Below, piece after piece: positions 35,929 through 44,422 of a stretch of DNA of 46,747 nt. A program made the position numbers and the translations under genes. The stretch's first letter is position 1, and the number at the start of each line of letters is the position of its first letter. The notes under the pieces were generated by a model. That model did no database searches. It had not been told where the DNA came from and was given only the letters and a program-made list of their open reading frames with translations. Origin of the DNA: Deltaproteobacteria bacterium (GTDB taxonomy: Bacteria > Myxococcota > B64-G9); contig JAFCZJ010000066.1 of assembly GCA_019314375.1 (NCBI GenBank), positions 1-46,747 on the forward strand, written 5' to 3'.

Positions 35929-36993
35929 CTATTCGCCCTCTCCACCACAGCAAGCAGAAGCAGTCGGCTCGGACCGGCGCAAACGACGCGCTACCTTGCG
36001 CGCCAACAAAGCAAACAGCAAGATGCTCAACACGACGGCGCTGGCCAGGGCCAGCCAGTCCGTTCCATGGGCATGGCCATCCATCAAATCAGCCGCCTCC
36101 CCCAGCAATCCTTCGAATACCAACCCAAAGGCCATGCTCATCAGGGCCACGGTCAACAAATAGACAGCCAGCACCCGTCCACCCAAACCCCGATAGACCG
36201 CCCCCAAGGTGGCCAGGTTGGTGGCCGGACCGGCCATGAGAAAAACCAGTGCCGCGCCCATCGGCATGCCCGCAGCGATGAGAGAAGCCGCGATGGGCAC
36301 TGACGAAGTGGTGCAGACATACAAGGGCATGGAAAGAGCGAGCATCAAAAACATGCCCCCAACACCCTGCACCCAAGCGACTTGCTGCAGAGAACCCCCA
36401 GGTATGAGTATGGTAATCAAAACCGAGGCCAGCAAACCGACCAGCAGCCACAGGTCGATCATGGCCAGAAGATCGAATACAGCATAACGAAAGGCCTCAA
36501 TAAACCTGCGCCACCAACGTTGCTCGCCCGCCATGGACATCGGCATCTTCACGATGCTCCGCTCGGAGGGCTCGCGCTCCAAAGCATTCACCACGGATCC
36601 ACCCACCAGGCCGGTCACGAAAGCCGCGGCAACCTTGAACAGGGCGAAAGGCCAACCCAGGAAAGCGGCGCTGACCAATATGGAGTCCACCCCGGTCTGT
36701 GGGGTGCTGATAAGAAAACCGGTGGCAGCCCCCCGGCTGGCCCCATCGTTCTTCAAGCCGATGGCGGTGGGCACCACCCCGCAGGAACACAATGGCATGG
36801 GCACACCCAAAAGAACCGCCCGAAAAACGCTTGCAAACCCCGGTTTCCCAAGACCACGACCAATCCAGCCCTTGGGCATAAATTCATGCAACAAGCCCGC
36901 GATGCTCAGCCCGAGCAACAAAGACGGCGCGAGTTCAAGCATGAGCTGCCAAAAAACCTGAACAAACCGCTGAATGAACTCAAACAGGCCCAA
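35929..36993 (-). CDS. SO_0444/YraQ-like permease, probable metal efflux
   Basis: This 354-aa membrane protein has about eight hydrophobic segments. The signature PLCSCGVVPTAIGLKNDGASRGAATGFLISTPQTGVDS is followed later by MPLYVCTTSSVPIAASLIAAGMPMGAALVFLMAGPATN, the duplicated half typical of the SO_0444/DUF318 permeases linked to Cu/Zn or arsenic efflux. A His/Asp segment (GHAHGTDW) and a Cys pair near the C-terminus (SACCGG) could bind metal. The start is uncertain. TTG 36993 with GAGAG upstream is chosen; the frame is open to a TTG at 37071 inside the preceding gene. It lies just downstream of the FHA-GGDEF gene on the same strand. Confidence 0.85.
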   Translation of the reverse strand: MGLFEFIQRFVQVFWQLMLELAPSLLLGLSIAGLLHEFMPKGWIGRGLGKPGFASVFRAVLLGVPMPLCSCGVVPTAIGLKNDGASRGAATGFLISTPQTGVDSILVSAAFLGWPFALFKVAAAFVTGLVGGSVVNALEREPSERSIVKMPMSMAGEQRWWRRFIEAFRYAVFDLLAMIDLWLLVGLLASVLITILIPGGSLQQVAWVQGVGGMFLMLALSMPLYVCTTSSVPIAASLIAAGMPMGAALVFLMAGPATNLATLGAVYRGLGGRVLAVYLLTVALMSMAFGLVFEGLLGEAADLMDGHAHGTDWLALASAVVLSILLFALLARKVARRLRRSEPTASACCGGEGE

Positions 36994-37061
36994 AATGAAC
37001 TCTCTTTCAGGAAAGCAAAGCCCGACCACCGCAAATAAGTCGGCCAAGCCGGCCCAGCCTT

Positions 37062-37937
37062 TCAGAGACAAACCACGCAGTCTCGACCTTTTTCTTTGGC
37101 CATATAACAGGCTTTGTCCACCGCCCGCGTCAAGACCCCCGGATGCAGGGTATCTTCCCCTCCGGATGCCACCACCCCGAAAGAAGCGCTCACGGGCAGT
37201 CTTTTATTGCCTGCCACCAGGCCGAGACCCGCCACACAGCGCCGCAGGTCTTCAGCCACGGCCCCCGCCCGGCCCAGATCGGTCTCGGGCATCAAAACCA
37301 AAAACTCTTCTCCGCCCATGCGCCCGCAACAGTCCGAACGGCGCAAACGCGTTTTCACAGCGGAACATACGGCCTTGAGCACACGGTCCCCCACCTCGTG
37401 TCCGAAACCGTCGTTGATGCGCTTGAAGTGATCCAAATCGAACTGAATCAGTGCCAAACCCCGATCGTAGCGCAGGTGCCGCTGGACCTCCCGCCCAAGC
37501 CGCTCTTCAAGGCTGGCTCGGTTAAGCAGGCCCGTCAAGAAATCCCGGGTGGCTCGTTCGTAGAGCCTAAGCAACACAGCTTTCTCTTGCGGGTCCTGAA
37601 AACGAAGGGCCAGGCGACAAACGCCCAATTGAAGACTGTCGCCATCTTTTAACAAGGTGGTTTTGCTGATGCGCTGCCCGTTGACCCAGGATCCGTTGGT
37701 GCTGCCCAGGTCCTCAACGCCCACCACATGCTTTCTCAGCAAGACCCGCACATGTCGTCGGGACACGCCTCTCTCTTCTAAGCGAATGTCCGCAGCCGAC
37801 GCACTGCCGATGACCAAACTCCTCGAGGCCAAAGCCACGACCTTGCCTGCCTCCACCCCCTGGACCACCACCAGGCAGGGCATGCGCCTGGTTGTTTGAC
37901 CCGACTTGGCTCTGACGCTTGCTGTCCGATCGGTCAC
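37062..37937 (-). CDS. FHA-GGDEF diguanylate cyclase, coupled to recA
   Basis: This 291-aa protein has an FHA domain at about residues 25-110 ([33 protein letters not shown]), which binds phosphothreonine. A GGDEF domain follows with an active GGEEF (198-202) and a complete inhibitory-site RxxD (189-192). It should make cyclic di-GMP, with feedback inhibition, in response to a phosphorylated partner. The GTG start at 37937 overlaps the recA stop as GTGA, and AGGAGG lies within the last recA codons, so its translation is coupled to recA. No membrane segment is present, so it is cytoplasmic. The coupling to recA is unusual. Confidence 0.95.
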   Translation of the reverse strand: MTDRTASVRAKSGQTTRRMPCLVVVQGVEAGKVVALASRSLVIGSASAADIRLEERGVSRRHVRVLLRKHVVGVEDLGSTNGSWVNGQRISKTTLLKDGDSLQLGVCRLALRFQDPQEKAVLLRLYERATRDFLTGLLNRASLEERLGREVQRHLRYDRGLALIQFDLDHFKRINDGFGHEVGDRVLKAVCSAVKTRLRRSDCCGRMGGEEFLVLMPETDLGRAGAVAEDLRRCVAGLGLVAGNKRLPVSASFGVVASGGEDTLHPGVLTRAVDKACYMAKEKGRDCVVCL

Positions 37938-38932
37938 GCTTGGACCTCCTGCCGACTTGCTTTCAAGCCCTCAATGAGTTTCTGACTTAAGCCTGCGTCA
38001 GCGGCCAGCAAGTCACGAACGGTCTCCCTGCCCTGACCCAGACGTACACCGCCATGGGAGAACCAAGAACCGCTTTGCTCGATGAGACCGCCGGCCAAAC
38101 TGGCGTCCAAGAGCTCGCCGGAGCGGCAGATGCCATGACCAAATATGATATCGAACTCCACCATCCGGAAGGGCGGTGCCAACTTGTTCTTGACCACCTT
38201 GACCCTGGTTCGATTGCCCACAACATCCTGCCCCTTTTTCAGCGCGCCGATTCGCCGTATATCCAGTCGGACAGAAGCATAAAACTTCAAGGCGTTGCCC
38301 CCCGAGGTGGTCTCGGGACTGCCGAACATGACGCCGATCTTGTGCCGAATTTGGTTGATGAACAGGACCGTGGCCATCTGTTTGCCCACCTGGCCGGTCA
38401 GCTTGCGCATGGCCTGGCTCATGAGGCGGGCCTGCAGGCCCATGTGGCTATCGCCCATCTCACCTTCGATCTCAGCCCGAGGCACCAAAGCGGCCACCGA
38501 ATCCACAACCACCAAATCGATGCCGCCGGATCGCACCAAGGTGTCGCAAATTTCCAAGGCCTGCTCTCCGTGGTCCGGCTGGCTGACGAGTAGATCTTCC
38601 ACCTTCACACCCAATTTGGAAGCGTAGTGAACGTCCAAGGCATGCTCGGCGTCGATGAAGGCCGCCGTGCCACCGGTCTTTTGCACCTCGGCGATGGCGT
38701 GGAGCGCCAAAGTCGTCTTGCCCGAGGCCTCGGGTCCGAAAATCTCTAAAACCCGGCCCCTGGGAAAGCCCCCCACGCCCAGGGCCTCATCGAGACCCAG
38801 GGACCCCGAGGGGAATGACGGATGGGATTGACCTGCCTGATCCCCAAGCCTCATGATCGCTCCCTTGCCGTACTGCTTTTCGATTGTGGCCAACGCGGCG
38901 GCCACGGCCTTGACCTTGTCCTTGACTCCCAT
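37934..38932 (-). CDS. recA: Recombinase RecA
   Basis: RecA forms filaments on single-stranded DNA, drives strand exchange and triggers LexA cleavage. The 332-aa protein has Walker A GPEASGKT (66-73), [14 protein letters not shown], Walker [23 protein letters not shown], loop motifs [14 protein letters not shown] and [37 protein letters not shown], all canonical. It is slightly short, because the acidic C-terminal tail of E. coli RecA is missing. The ATG at 38932 (AAAGGAG upstream) is preferred over the upstream open frame to 38959. The leader carries a sigma-54 type promoter and a palindrome. No familiar LexA box was recognised, though I cannot rule one out. Confidence 0.97.
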   Translation of the reverse strand: MGVKDKVKAVAAALATIEKQYGKGAIMRLGDQAGQSHPSFPSGSLGLDEALGVGGFPRGRVLEIFGPEASGKTTLALHAIAEVQKTGGTAAFIDAEHALDVHYASKLGVKVEDLLVSQPDHGEQALEICDTLVRSGGIDLVVVDSVAALVPRAEIEGEMGDSHMGLQARLMSQAMRKLTGQVGKQMATVLFINQIRHKIGVMFGSPETTSGGNALKFYASVRLDIRRIGALKKGQDVVGNRTRVKVVKNKLAPPFRMVEFDIIFGHGICRSGELLDASLAGGLIEQSGSWFSHGGVRLGQGRETVRDLLAADAGLSQKLIEGLKASRQEVQA

Positions 38933-38959
38933 GGTTTGTCTCCTTTCGAGGGAAGACAA

Positions 38960-38975
38960 AGCAAGGGACGTGCCA
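38960..38975 (-). promoter_or_regulatory. Sigma-54 type promoter of recA
   Basis: Minus-strand TGGCACGTCCCTTGCT matches the sigma-54 consensus TGGCACG-N4-TTGCW at every defined base, with correct GG-to-GC spacing. Its -12 end is 28 bp before the recA ATG. Sigma-54 promoters need an enhancer-binding activator, and a candidate site lies at 39027-39045. Confidence 0.85.
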
Positions 38976-39025
38976 CAGCTCTAAGCCTTTGAATTTGCGT
39001 AGCAGGAATGGAGAGGACTGCCTAA

Positions 39026-39046
39026 AGTGTCCGGAATCCGGACACT
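39026..39046. promoter_or_regulatory. Palindromic activator-site candidate upstream of recA
   Basis: AGTGTCCGGA-A-TCCGGACACT is a perfect palindrome with 10-bp arms and a 1-nt centre. The inner 19 bp (39027-39045) recur at 46081-46099. The near edge of the 19-bp core is 52 nt from the first base of the sigma-54 promoter, a normal position for an NtrC-type enhancer-binding protein. It lies between recA and the ASPIC gene's stop. Confidence 0.85.
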
Positions 39047-39058
39047 CCTTGTTAGATA

Positions 39059-41077
39059 TCAACCACGGGGGGCGTACTCTTCCAAGGTCTGATAAATCAG
39101 ACCCTGGCCTTCGACGATGTTCAGCACGTAGTTGGCCTGAACGGGGCCGAAGACCTCCTCCGTCCCCTCTGCGTTGGGCCACTTGATGCGGACCTCGTCC
39201 ACTTGGCAATGGGCACCCACGCCGATGATGACCAGGGGATCGTGCTGAAAACCGTTCAAGCCATGAGGTCCCTGCACTTGGCGAACGTAAAGATCACTCC
39301 CCGCTCGGACCTCAATACGCGCGCCATAGGCGTTGCGGTTGGCGCCCATGGGCGCACCAGCACCAGTAAGATGCAGCATCAGCTTGTTGGAGGACTGCCC
39401 CGTGTCGTTGCGATACACGTAAACGTAGTCCCGATCCGGTCGAGGCGGATTGTCAGCGGCGTACCAGCGCTGAGTCGTCGTCCCCACCACCAGGTCGTAA
39501 TCCCCGTCCCGATCATAGTCCACCACGGCCAAACCATGGGCACGGGCCAGGCAAGTATTGGTATCGTGGCAAATGCCGACAAAACTTCCGTCGACCTGCT
39601 GCTGCCATAGCAACATGTAGGTATCCGGGTAATCCGAAGAGGCAACCAGCACGTCCAGGCGTCCGTCGTTATCCAAATCCGCCAGGGCCCCACCCAGATC
39701 TCCCTCGTTCCACCAGCCCACGTGATCTCGAACCAAACCCGTGTCCTCCATATCAGGCGCCACAAAGGCTTCATCGGGAAAGCCTTGATTGTAAAGCAGC
39801 CCGGTGAGATCGGAAGATATGCCCACGTGGTAATGAGTCAACTCCACCCTGAGCACATCCGTGTCCCCATCATTGTCCAGATCTCCACAGATCAAATTGG
39901 AGGTGTTGCCGCCCAGCCGATAGTGCTGATCATCGAAATCAGGCTGCCAAGCATTCTCGAGTCCCTGGCAGTTGAGCCTGGGCAAAGGAGCATCCTCGCA
40001 GATCGGGTGACTTTGGTGGTACCGGCAATAGCATTTGTAAAACTCGTTATCTCGGAATTCCTCAATGTCGTCATGAGCCAAACCCGACGAAAGCGTCAAA
40101 TCCTCGAAAGTCCCACCCGTATTGCGGTAAACTCCGTTTGGCATGCGGGCGTAATTGGCGCTGAGCAGGTCATCCCAGCCGTCCCCGTCCAGGTCGCAGG
40201 CGGTCACGCCCCAGGTGGGCTTGTGATTGGTGGCGTCGGCTGCGGTATAATCGTTGATCTCCCAGGTCTCCAAACCCGCCTCGACCGTCACATCGCTGAA
40301 ACCGCCCGCGCCATCACCCCGAAACAGGCCGTCCTGCGTACAGGAACTCATATAACCGTAGCGGGCGTAGTGCTGCCCCAAGAACATGTCCAGATTGCCG
40401 TCGTGATCGTAGTCCAAAAGCGCCGCCGAGACCAAGGGGGCATAAATTTCGTCGGTGGAAAACCATTGCTCAGGCCCGATGACAAAGCTGCCGTCTCCCT
40501 GGTTGATGAACCAGGAGGGCGGATCAGGCAACTCCTCGTTGCCGTAGTCGACGCGGCTGGTGACGAAAGCGTCCTGGTCCCCGTCGTTGTCCACATCGCC
40601 GAAAACCACGAACTGGGCTCCCCTGCCCTGTGCTCCATCCCGGGTAGCGAAGAGCCCACTGGACCAGGTCCAGTTTTCCAGGGCCTGTCCCTTGTCATTT
40701 CTCAGCAAGTGGTAGCGCCCGATTGGCGCCTCCGGGTCTTCCCTGTCCGAACGCCCCCGGGCCAAGACGATGTCCGGCCAATGATCGCCATCGATGTCAG
40801 CTATCGTGACGCTGTTGCCGTTCATGGCCAGGCCGTTGGGTCGCGGATCCAGTTGCTCGCTCACCTCGGTGAAGTGCAAGGCAAAGGGGCCCGATTCCTC
40901 GATCTCAAAACAAATGGCCGGAGGCAGATTATCGATATCCGGATCCGTGCCAGCATCGTCCACTTGAGCATCCACCGCATCCAGGCCAGCGTCGACCTCC
41001 CCATCCGCTCCATCACAAGCTGAGACAATCAAGCAGCCGAACAGGACCAAAATGAAAGACAAAGACAAATATTTCAT
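39059..41077 (-). CDS. FG-GAP/VCBS repeat lipoprotein with UnbV/ASPIC domain (CRTAC1-like)
   Basis: This 672-aa protein begins MKYLSLSFILVLFGCLIVSACDGADG, a lipoprotein signal with lipobox SAC. The body is a chain of FG-GAP/VCBS beta-propeller repeats with calcium-binding type motifs (DIDGDHWPD, DVDNDGDQD, DYDHDGNLD, DLDGDGWDD, DLDNDGDTD, DLDNDGRLD, DYDRDGDYD). The C-terminal about 100 residues are the UnbV/ASPIC domain (NAYGARIEVRAGSDLYVRQVQGPHG...VDEVRIKWPNA). It is predicted surface-exposed and Ca2+-dependent, perhaps in adhesion. The role is not established for this family. ATG 41077 is chosen because GGAGG lies 7 nt upstream and the signal peptide starts there. Confidence 0.92.
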   Translation of the reverse strand: MKYLSLSFILVLFGCLIVSACDGADGEVDAGLDAVDAQVDDAGTDPDIDNLPPAICFEIEESGPFALHFTEVSEQLDPRPNGLAMNGNSVTIADIDGDHWPDIVLARGRSDREDPEAPIGRYHLLRNDKGQALENWTWSSGLFATRDGAQGRGAQFVVFGDVDNDGDQDAFVTSRVDYGNEELPDPPSWFINQGDGSFVIGPEQWFSTDEIYAPLVSAALLDYDHDGNLDMFLGQHYARYGYMSSCTQDGLFRGDGAGGFSDVTVEAGLETWEINDYTAADATNHKPTWGVTACDLDGDGWDDLLSANYARMPNGVYRNTGGTFEDLTLSSGLAHDDIEEFRDNEFYKCYCRYHQSHPICEDAPLPRLNCQGLENAWQPDFDDQHYRLGGNTSNLICGDLDNDGDTDVLRVELTHYHVGISSDLTGLLYNQGFPDEAFVAPDMEDTGLVRDHVGWWNEGDLGGALADLDNDGRLDVLVASSDYPDTYMLLWQQQVDGSFVGICHDTNTCLARAHGLAVVDYDRDGDYDLVVGTTTQRWYAADNPPRPDRDYVYVYRNDTGQSSNKLMLHLTGAGAPMGANRNAYGARIEVRAGSDLYVRQVQGPHGLNGFQHDPLVIIGVGAHCQVDEVRIKWPNAEGTEEVFGPVQANYVLNIVEGQGLIYQTLEEYAPRG

Positions 41078-41382
41078 CGACATCCTCCGACCCATCCCGG
41101 GCCACCCCTCCCTTGTAAAAATCCAAACCATCTTCGCACATTCTGTAGAGATTTCCAAGCTGTAGTAAAAACACAGGGATCCCCCCCCTTTGTAGCGCGA
41201 AGGCAACAGTCGGGCTCACAAGCACAAGACGAGAAAAGAAAAATCTCCTGCCAATACAAACCCATAGCCTTTTCCATCATTCTGGTTCGTTTCTTGCGAG
41301 TGTTACTGACCATGATCCTTTGCTCCAAAACCTTGTCTTTCGAATCCTCTTTCGCAAGCAGTCTTGTCAGGAGGGATTTCCC
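41078..41382. other. Divergent intergenic region
   Basis: This 305-bp stretch lies between the ASPIC lipoprotein (minus) and the P-domain lipoprotein (plus). It contains a run of eight C (41181-41188) and a sigma-54-like element at 41283-41298. No gene is convincing. Open frames here lack ribosome-binding sites and are extensions of the flanking genes. Confidence 0.6.
41283..41298 (+). promoter_or_regulatory. Possible sigma-54 promoter of the P-domain lipoprotein
   Basis: TGGTTCGTTTCTTGCG keeps the invariant GG and GC with correct spacing and most of the consensus (TGG-Y, TTGC). It lies 85 bp upstream of the ATG at 41383. Unlike the recA and comM promoters, no GTGTCCGGA palindrome is nearby, so support is weaker. 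Confidence 0.5.
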
Positions 41383-43113
41383 ATGAAATTTCACGGCGAC
41401 GGAAACAACACTTGGCTCCTGGGTCTTTTCGCATTTCTGATGACCGGCTTTCTGATCACCGGTTGCGGCACCGAAATCAATGACCTCACCGACGACAATC
41501 CCTTCATGGAAGATTTCAGGGACACATACAAGGCTGACAGCGGCTGGATCTCTGCGTTCAACGCCCCCGAGGTGGAGATCGTACTGGAAAGCGACATTCA
41601 CACCCCCGGCCTGTGGCAAGCTGTGACCGGGCCGACCGATCTCTCCCAGTTCGCGCTGACCTACCTTCGCAAGAACCACAAGCTGTATATCGAATCCCAA
41701 ATCGTCATTCCGGAACAAGATCGCTCGATTGAGTGGCTCATCGACGGAATATGGATAAACGTCGAGGACGTCGACGTCTACAACACGCCTTTGGAAAAAC
41801 TGAACCACTTCCGCATCAGGGGCGTCAACGCCGTTGTGTACAAACCGGACCATCCCGAGGCCCTGCTGGGCAATGTGTACGAGGCCACGGTCCCCATGTA
41901 CCCCTATTTTCTTGCGGGCAGCGCGGGTGAGACCTGCGCGAAGCACGGTTCTCACGACCTCTGGGATGAAGGCTACTGGTACTTCTGGGCCCCGGAGCGT
42001 AGCGATTGCCAGATCGAAACGACGACCATGACGGCTACCGTGGTCGGCATGACGCCCAGCGATGGAGCACGCTATCCGGAATACGACAAGCTCATTGAAG
42101 ACGGACGGGTCGAGGCCGTGATCTTTTTCGGTGCCTTCGGCGGCACCGGCTCCATAGAAGATGACAAGGGCTTTTCGTCGATGCAGTCCTTCATGCGAAA
42201 AATGTTGGCCGCGGACTTCGTGCAAGGCATTTCACCAGCAGGCTTGGCCCGCTTCACCAGAACCCAGAACGGAATTGAGCATATCGTTGATGTCTCTAGT
42301 CCCTCGGACTTCGCCGGGCTTGATGACTACGAACATGTCGATACCTTCGACGAGGCGGTCAAGACCCACGAAATCGTGGTCTACAACGGGCACTCCATTC
42401 TGGGGACAAGCAAGTTCTGGAATCGCGAGGGAATTTACCCGGACTCCTACCAAATCTTCTTCTTCAACGGCTGCCTGGGATACGAGTACTATGTTCGGGC
42501 CATCCTGGATGGCAAAGGAAGCTGGGAAAAGACCGATGTAATCTCGAACATCAAGGAAACCCCCGCCTCACCGCAACCCAAGGTCATCGCGTCGTTCCTG
42601 GCCTCGGTATTCCAGGGGGCATCAGAAGAAGGCGTCGTCACCTACGGAGAAGTCCTGGGCGCAATCAATCGCTACACCTACAACTCCTGCTACGGAATCT
42701 CAGGTGCCCGGACCAATTGCTTCTCGCCCAACGGAAGCCTGTGCGAAGAGCCGGAGCCCGAGGAAACCATTTTTACGAACGAAGTCTCGATGGACATCCC
42801 GGACAACGACCCCACTGGGCTCACCAGCGTCATCCAGGTACCGAATTCGCTGATCGTGGACGGGCTGGACATTGGTATTGAAATCGATCATTCCTGGCTC
42901 AGCGACCTGAGCATCACCTTAGAACATGACGGAATCGTTGTGCTTCTCAGGGACCAGGTTGACAACTACGAAACCAACATCAGGGAAACCTTCCATACGA
43001 ATGAGTTCGACGGCATGGACGCCAAGGGCAGCTGGAATCTGACGGTCAGCGACCACCAGGACATGGACACAGGTACCCTTAATCGCTGGAGTATTGAATT
43101 CTTTCAGCCCTAA
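41383..43113 (+). CDS. Lipoprotein with possible clan CD peptidase core and P-domain
   Basis: This 576-aa protein begins with a lipoprotein signal (FLMTGFLITGCGTE, lipobox TGC). I do not recognise the central 430 residues as a named family. They contain two hydrophobic strands each ending in a candidate catalytic residue: EIVVYNGHSILGTS and YQIFFFNGCLGYEYYV. This spacing of His and Cys after beta strands is typical of clan CD cysteine peptidases (caspase, gingipain). The last about 110 residues (VSMDIPDND...LNRWSIEFFQP) are a proprotein-convertase P-domain, usually attached to secreted peptidases. The peptidase assignment is inference; the P-domain is clear. AGGAGGG precedes the ATG. It is probably surface-anchored. 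Confidence 0.75.
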   Translation: MKFHGDGNNTWLLGLFAFLMTGFLITGCGTEINDLTDDNPFMEDFRDTYKADSGWISAFNAPEVEIVLESDIHTPGLWQAVTGPTDLSQFALTYLRKNHKLYIESQIVIPEQDRSIEWLIDGIWINVEDVDVYNTPLEKLNHFRIRGVNAVVYKPDHPEALLGNVYEATVPMYPYFLAGSAGETCAKHGSHDLWDEGYWYFWAPERSDCQIETTTMTATVVGMTPSDGARYPEYDKLIEDGRVEAVIFFGAFGGTGSIEDDKGFSSMQSFMRKMLAADFVQGISPAGLARFTRTQNGIEHIVDVSSPSDFAGLDDYEHVDTFDEAVKTHEIVVYNGHSILGTSKFWNREGIYPDSYQIFFFNGCLGYEYYVRAILDGKGSWEKTDVISNIKETPASPQPKVIASFLASVFQGASEEGVVTYGEVLGAINRYTYNSCYGISGARTNCFSPNGSLCEEPEPEETIFTNEVSMDIPDNDPTGLTSVIQVPNSLIVDGLDIGIEIDHSWLSDLSITLEHDGIVVLLRDQVDNYETNIRETFHTNEFDGMDAKGSWNLTVSDHQDMDTGTLNRWSIEFFQP

Positions 43114-43175
43114 TTCCTGAAGCATCCCCATCTAGTAAAGTTGATCCTTGAGTCAAGACGGCCTATTGTTCGTCA

Positions 43176-43697
43176 ATGATCGGAATCGAACCAGAACTCA
43201 GGGAATACGTCCACGCGGCCCAACAAATGGACCGAATCAACTTCTGCAAACACTTCACCGACCCGCTGCTGATTTCCGCCGCCGCGGACCTTAGTGAATT
43301 GGGCGAGGGCTTTCAAACCGCAAAAACCAACTCAAACTTGGACATCGATCCCAGCCAGATGCTAGCCCCCATGCCGGAAAATCTCAGCCCGGTGGTTGCG
43401 GTGCAGCCCCTGTTGAAGGATCGAGACGAAGTGCGAATTGGCCGTCGGGAAGAAAATGACTTGGTTTTCAACCACGCCAGCATCTCCGGCGATCAGGCCG
43501 TCATCCATCACCTCGCCAATTCGAACCGCTATGCCTTAGAGGATCTGAATTCGACCAACGGAACTCGTTTGAATGGCGTTAGTATTGAGCCCATGCTCAA
43601 GGTAGGATTGAGGGAAGGCGATTCGATTACTTTTGGATCCTGCACGTTTCTGTTCTACACGCCGGCTGGTTTGTATGATATGATTCGGGAACTCTAA
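43176..43697 (+). CDS. FHA-domain protein
   Basis: In this 173-aa protein the N-terminal 80 residues are helical and of unknown function. The C-terminal half is an FHA domain with VRIGRREENDLVF, SISGDQAVIHH and LEDLNSTNGTRLNG, which recognises phosphothreonine. It is predicted cytoplasmic and could be a target or adaptor of a Ser/Thr kinase such as the one at 15878-17422. No good ribosome-binding site precedes the ATG at 43176. A weak TTGATC-17-TATTGT element lies directly upstream, so a near-leaderless transcript is possible. A perfect hairpin follows the stop codon. Confidence 0.88.
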   Translation: MIGIEPELREYVHAAQQMDRINFCKHFTDPLLISAAADLSELGEGFQTAKTNSNLDIDPSQMLAPMPENLSPVVAVQPLLKDRDEVRIGRREENDLVFNHASISGDQAVIHHLANSNRYALEDLNSTNGTRLNGVSIEPMLKVGLREGDSITFGSCTFLFYTPAGLYDMIREL

Positions 43698-43698
43698 C

Positions 43699-43721
43699 CC
43701 CGTATTGCTTTGCAATACGGG
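43699..43721. terminator. Perfect hairpin after the FHA gene
   Basis: CCCGTATTGC and GCAATACGGG form perfect 10-bp arms around TTT, 1 bp after the FHA stop codon. No T-run follows on either strand, so it may terminate weakly, act as an RNA stabiliser, or end transcription in both directions with another factor. GCCCCCTA (43727-43734) and TAGGGGGC (43789-43796) form a second, widely spaced pair before the convergent gene. Confidence 0.55.
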
Positions 43722-43796
43722 ATAAAGCCCCCTACTGGTAAATTCTTTTATTTCGCATGGTTAGATAGGCACTGTTGATTAGATGGTTTAGGGGGC

Positions 43797-44411
43797 CTAA
43801 TACTCCCAACCAACCGAAATACCCCAGTGTATTGCATCATCAAAGGGTCCGCACCGCATGAGGTCGGCCACCAGTTCTATGTGGTTGGGCAGCACGTAGT
43901 AATCCAATTTGTGACCGAAAAACTGGTGGCCGTATGCCAGGCCCACGGAAGCCCGGAAACCCAAAGACATGAAGGAGCGCCCTGAATCAGCCCACATTTG
44001 GATCAGGTAGGGCTGTAGTCCCAGGTGCAAAGAGGCCTTGCGATAATCGGTGCCCCAGGCCCAGCCGAGGCGCGCCTCCGGACCCAGGCTCCAGCCCTGA
44101 TAGTAATCCCGGCCGCCATTGGGCAACTCAGTCCCGGTCATGCAAAGGTTGGCGGCCGGCCCCAGAACCCAAAACAAGCCACCCGGACCCTGGCTGCCGC
44201 CGCCCACATAGCCAAGCATGCCCCCAAACCGAACAAGACTTGCGTCCTTACCGTGTACAACCCCCACGCGGGCATGAACGCTCAATGGCCACCAGGACCG
44301 ACTGGGCATGGGATCGGCAGACGCCTGTGAGGGCAAGATGAGTATCATGCAGACTAGCAAGGCTGGACTAAACCGGTACATGCTCAATAGACGGATTCTG
44401 ACCCCAGGCAT
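43797..44411 (-). CDS. Secreted protein, possible small outer-membrane barrel
   Basis: I do not recognise a family for this 204-aa protein. The N-terminus has a signal peptide (MYRFSPALLVCMILILPSQASADP, with ten extra residues before it if the ATG at 44411 is used). The mature part alternates hydrophobic and polar residues in Gly/aromatic-rich stretches (RVGVVHG, GMLGYVGGG, ASLHLGLQPYLIQM, RASVGLAYGHQFF) and ends in WGISVGWEY. A terminal aromatic after alternating residues suggests an outer-membrane beta-barrel. It lies 11 bp after comM on the same strand. The start is uncertain between 44411 and 44381. Confidence 0.65.
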   Translation of the reverse strand: MPGVRIRLLSMYRFSPALLVCMILILPSQASADPMPSRSWWPLSVHARVGVVHGKDASLVRFGGMLGYVGGGSQGPGGLFWVLGPAANLCMTGTELPNGGRDYYQGWSLGPEARLGWAWGTDYRKASLHLGLQPYLIQMWADSGRSFMSLGFRASVGLAYGHQFFGHKLDYYVLPNHIELVADLMRCGPFDDAIHWGISVGWEY

Positions 44412-44422
44412 TCATGATCGGA

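Noticed and set aside
35911..35929. Sigma-54-like TTGGCCC...GGTTGCC
   Set aside because: Spacing is two bases too long, and no plus-strand gene follows.
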